NCBI GenBank assembly: GCA_049999725.1
Contig: JBNGIS010008168.1
Location: 46,888-70,579, forward strand
Direction: 5' to 3'
Length of the DNA stretch: 23,692 nt
Source: Haplomitrium mnioides
Lineage: Eukaryota; Marchantiophyta; Haplomitriopsida; Calobryales
Part shown: positions 20,836 through 23,692 of the stretch, in pieces
How the letters are laid out: every line of letters starts with the position of its first letter
Numbering within the stretch: the first letter of the stretch is position 1
Notes under the pieces: model-generated
Seen by the model: only the letters and a program-made list of their open reading frames with translations
Told to the model about the DNA's origin: nothing
Database searches by the model: none
Program-made: the position numbers and the translations under genes

Positions 20836-20956
20836 CACTCTCTATAATAGCAATCTCTTTTTGCTACTTTAACTTAGTAATGTCTTTCTAGACATAGTTG
20901 ACACTATATCTTGCGTTATTTGTAGCCATAACTTACTAAAGTTAGTGATCATTACA

Positions 20957-20970
20957 ATCCTCTCCCTTTT
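20957..20970 (-). other. Element C polypurine tract
   Basis: The minus-strand string AAAAGGGAGAGGAT directly precedes the LTR start TGTAATG. The polyprotein stop TAA (20969-20971) overlaps its first bases. Confidence 0.85.
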
Positions 20971-22261
20971 AAGAGGCAATGTCCTCGTTGCGAGTAAGAG
21001 CATTCTCAAAAGAGTGGACAAGTGCGGAGACGTTAACCAAATTCTCCAACGGCTCCCAAATAGCTTCATAAAGAGGGTAATCTTTCCAACGAACCAAATA
21101 TTCCACAATCTCCCGACGACCGCGACGCCGCGTACGTTTCTTCAAGAGTTGGGCAACCTTATACTCCTCATGACCATCAATAAGTTTAGGTGGTGGAGAG
21201 GGTTCTTGGGTACTAATAAAAGTAGAAGACCGAGGGACAAAGGCCCGAAGTAGAGAGACATGAAAGACTGGATGAATCTTCATGTGAGGAGGTAAAACCA
21301 ACCGATAGGCCACTTCGCCAATGTGAGCAGAGATAGCAAAAGGACCAATAAAGCGAGCACTAAACTTACATGAATGAAGCAAAGGTAGATTGGATGTGGA
21401 GAGCCAGGCTTGGTCTCCTACAACAAAGGTTACCTCTCGATGATGCGCATCAGCATATTGCTTTTGTCGGTTACGAGCAACTTCAATTTTTTCCTTAGCG
21501 CATCGAATTCCGTGGTGTAGACAATGAAGAAAATCATCAACGGCTGGACTCTTAGAGGTTGACAGAGATGCATGTGGAAGACTTGAGATCGTGGTGGGAT
21601 GCTCACCATACATCAAAAAGAAAGGTGTGGTGCGCGTAGAACTATTGATGGAGTTATTGTACGAGAACTCCACAACAAGTAGTAGCCAATCCCATTCCTC
21701 TTGTTCTTCCAAAGTAAAAGCATGTAGCATATCTTCAATGGTACGGTTGGCCCGTTCAGTTTGACCATCGGATTCGAGGTGATAAGCGATAGACATAGCC
21801 AACTTGGTCTTGAAAAGACCAAATATAGTGCGCCAAAACATGCTGGTGAATTGAGTGCCTTGATCAAAAATAATAACTTTGGAAATACCATGATGAGAGT
21901 AGACTGCCTCCAAATAAATTCGTGCTAGCTCAGGTGCTGTCACTGATTTGGTAGTTGGACGAATATGAACCATTTTACTAAGCTTGTCCACAAAAACAAC
22001 AATAGCATCATAGCTTGTAGAAGTACGAGGTAGCTCACACACAATATCCATACTCATATGCTCTCAGTGGTGATTGGGGATCGGTAGCGGTTGCAATAAG
22101 CCTCCTTGTTTAAGGTTGGTAGCCTTGTTTTGTTGACATGCCAAACAACTCCAAACATATTCCTCTACATCTTGATGCATTTTAGGCCAATAATAAACGC
22201 GTTGAAGATTGTGCAAATTCTTCTCAATTCCAACATGACCACCTACGGCGGAATCATATGC
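20969..22261 (-). pseudogene. Element C integrase with chromodomain
   Basis: This segment encodes the integrase that inserts element cDNA. The zinc domain (about 22140-22250) has GGHVG and CLACQ, but the first His is Tyr (AYDSAVGGHVG). A TGA after NHH, where Trp is usual, lies between it and the core near 22063. In the 362-residue core segment (20969-22057) the triad is Asp 4 (MSMDIV), Asp 65 (IIFDQGTQF) and Glu 101 (DGQTERANR), an intact D-x35-E. GDQAWLS and ARFIGPF mark the C-terminal domain. The chromodomain is at residues 297-350: EEYKVAQLL, YLVRWKDYP and IWEPLENL, with its aromatic residues kept. It is followed by only 12 residues. The same frame runs on upstream into RT. Confidence 0.9.
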
Positions 22262-23692
22262 TTAATATAAAATTTCAGAGCGAAGCTTAACATTATTAGA
22301 AACCCATACCTTATCTTGGAAGAAAATCAATCCTCTCACTTCTTTCACCTTTTTCTTTTGTTGTGCAGCAATGATCTCTTCATCTGTTTTAACTGTAGCC
22401 AACATTTCTGTCCACCAAGTAGGATGAATTGTGATTTCAGACATGAGGTTAAGTTGAGGCATTCGTGTCAAAGCATCTGCAATCTGCCATTTTCCTTCCA
22501 CATAAACCATCTTCATATGGAATTGTTGTCGCCACTCCGCCCATCGAATCTTCCTTTTTGAGAGCTCTTTTTGAGCTTCTAGATAGATTAAAAGCTTATG
22601 GTCAGTTTCAACCACAAACTCTTTATCTTCTAGATAGTGCTTCCAATGCTTGGTTGATAACACAATCGCCGATTCTTCACGTTCAGTGGTGTGGTAGTTC
22701 TGCTCTGCATCACTTAATTTTCTTGAAAAGAAGGCAATAGGATGCCAACCATCCTCCCATTCTTGTTGCAAAACTCCACCTATGGCTTTTCCTGATGCAT
22801 CTACCGAAAGTTTGATTGGTCGTTTAGAATCATACCATTTATAAATAGGAGCATGAAGAAGTGATTTCTTCAATGCTTGAAACGCCAGCTCTTCTGTAGC
22901 TCCCCATGTCCACGTATGACTTTTCTTAAGTAAGTTGGTCAATGGTTTTGCTATTTGTGCAAAACCTTTCACAAATCGGCGATAAAACCCGGTTAGCCCT
23001 AAAAATCCTTGTAGTTGTGTGTGATCGCTAGGAGCTTCCCACTTCTGAATTGCCTCTACTTTCTCATCCATCACTTGGATTCCTGATGCACTCACACGCT
23101 GATCCAAGTAGTCCACCTCCCTTTTCCTAATTTCACATTTTGACATTTTCACATATAGCTTATGATTTCGAAGTACCTTTAATACCGTACGAAGGTGTTG
23201 CTGATGCTCTTGGAGATTCTTGCTGTAAATGAGAATGTCATCCAAAAAAACAATAACAAACTTATCCAAATAAGGTCGAAAAATATCATTCATAAGACTC
23301 ATAAATGTTGCACGAGCATTAGTTAATCCAAAAGGCATAACAAGGTATTATAAATGCCCATATCGACTTCGAAATGCAATTTTTTGCACATCACCTTCTG
23401 CAATTCGAATTTGATTATATCCGCTTCTCAAATCCAACTTTGTGAAGTAATTTGCCCCTTGAAGTTGGTCAAACAAATCATCCATTCTAGGTAACGGATA
23501 TTTATTTTTCACCGTTTGTTGGTTGAGTGCTCAATAGTCAATGCACATTCTCATACTCCCATCTTTCTTCTTCATAAATAATACTGGTGCACCATAAGGA
23601 GAAATGCTTGGCTGAATGAACCCTTTCTCCAACAACTCAGTAATTTGAGATTTGCATTCCTCGAGTTCATGAGGAGGCAATCGATATGGTGC
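22262..23692 (-). pseudogene. Element C reverse transcriptase and RNase H, partial
   Basis: This is the C-terminal part of RT plus RNase H; the N-terminus is beyond the right edge. RT shows CIDY[19 protein letters not shown] (a TGA where Arg is expected, near 23530), [12 protein letters not shown] with the first Asp, a TAA before [10 protein letters not shown] (near 23348), and [10 protein letters not shown] with both catalytic Asp codons at 23237-23242. RNase H keeps all four acidic residues: [23 protein letters not shown] and IADALTR. It ends at a TAA (22262-22264) after SEILY, but the zinc domain follows in the same frame, so this is a nonsense change and not the natural end. No frameshift was seen. 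Confidence 0.9.

Larger units (their letters stand above)
20464..20956 (-). repeat. Element C 3' LTR
   Basis: In element orientation this starts TGTAATGATCAC at 20956, directly after a polypurine tract, and ends GTGTTATACAACA at 20464. The TG...CA ends and the internal TATA box support the boundaries. The left end is inferred without the other LTR. The flank to its left is gtcca, the candidate target duplication. Confidence 0.75.
20464..23692 (-). mobile_element. Element C: well-preserved Ty3 chromovirus, partial
   Basis: This is the 3' portion of a leftward chromovirus that continues past the right edge. It has a 493-bp 3' LTR, a polypurine tract, and integrase with chromodomain, RNase H and most of RT in one continuous frame from 23692 to 20969. 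Only four in-frame stops were seen and no frameshift. Gag, protease, the primer-binding site and the 5' LTR lie outside the window. It is much younger than element A by its state of decay. Confidence 0.92.

Noticed and set aside
1-23692. tRNA and rRNA genes
   Set aside because: No cloverleaf with proper A and B boxes or rRNA core sequence was recognised by eye. The tRNA-Met match at 5291-5302 is a primer-binding site.

Overview
This is nuclear DNA of a land plant. It is AT-rich, has one 100-N assembly gap, and is dominated by decayed LTR retrotransposons. The evidence for a plant is a plant-type initiator-tRNA-Met primer-binding site, two chromodomain Ty3 (chromovirus) polyproteins and plant-style LTR promoters. 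Which plant group it is cannot be settled from the window. From memory only, the middle element resembles families in green algae and non-flowering plants. No intact host gene was found.

Layout, left to right. 1-520: no gene. 521-5682: element A, a complete but dead Ty3 chromovirus on the minus strand (LTRs 521-905 and 5304-5682, tRNA-Met PBS, gag, PR, RT/RNase H, IN, chromodomain). 5683-8740: non-coding DNA with the N gap, a 52-bp tandem repeat and a weak trace of a Copia-type LTR. About 8741-10250: minus-strand remnant of a DUF7869-like gene. 10251-11432: a repeat copy, then the 3' LTR and polypurine tract of element B. 11433-18628: the element B polyprotein on the minus strand. 18629-20463: no gene; perhaps B's 5' leader. 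20464-23692: element C, a second and much better preserved chromovirus on the minus strand, cut by the right edge (3' LTR 20464-20956, then IN-chromodomain, RNase H and RT).

The main find is element B. Read from right to left it encodes gag with two zinc knuckles, an aspartic protease, a complete non-permuted DNMT3-like cytosine-5 DNA methyltransferase, RT, RNase H (partly deleted), a DDE integrase and a C-terminal C4HC3 PHD finger. The blocks keep largely to one reading frame over about 2,400 codons. They are broken by only a few frameshifts and by stops that are often explainable as CGA-to-TGA. The methyltransferase was therefore part of the retroelement polyprotein and not a host gene beside it. 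The element thus combined a writer of DNA methylation with a probable histone-tail reader. The two neighbouring elements carry chromodomain readers in the same C-terminal place.

All three retroelements lie head-to-tail on the minus strand. A is fully inactivated: its RT and IN active-site residues are replaced. B is interrupted. C keeps its RT, RNase H and DDE catalytic residues and is spoiled, in the part seen here, only by a few single stop codons.
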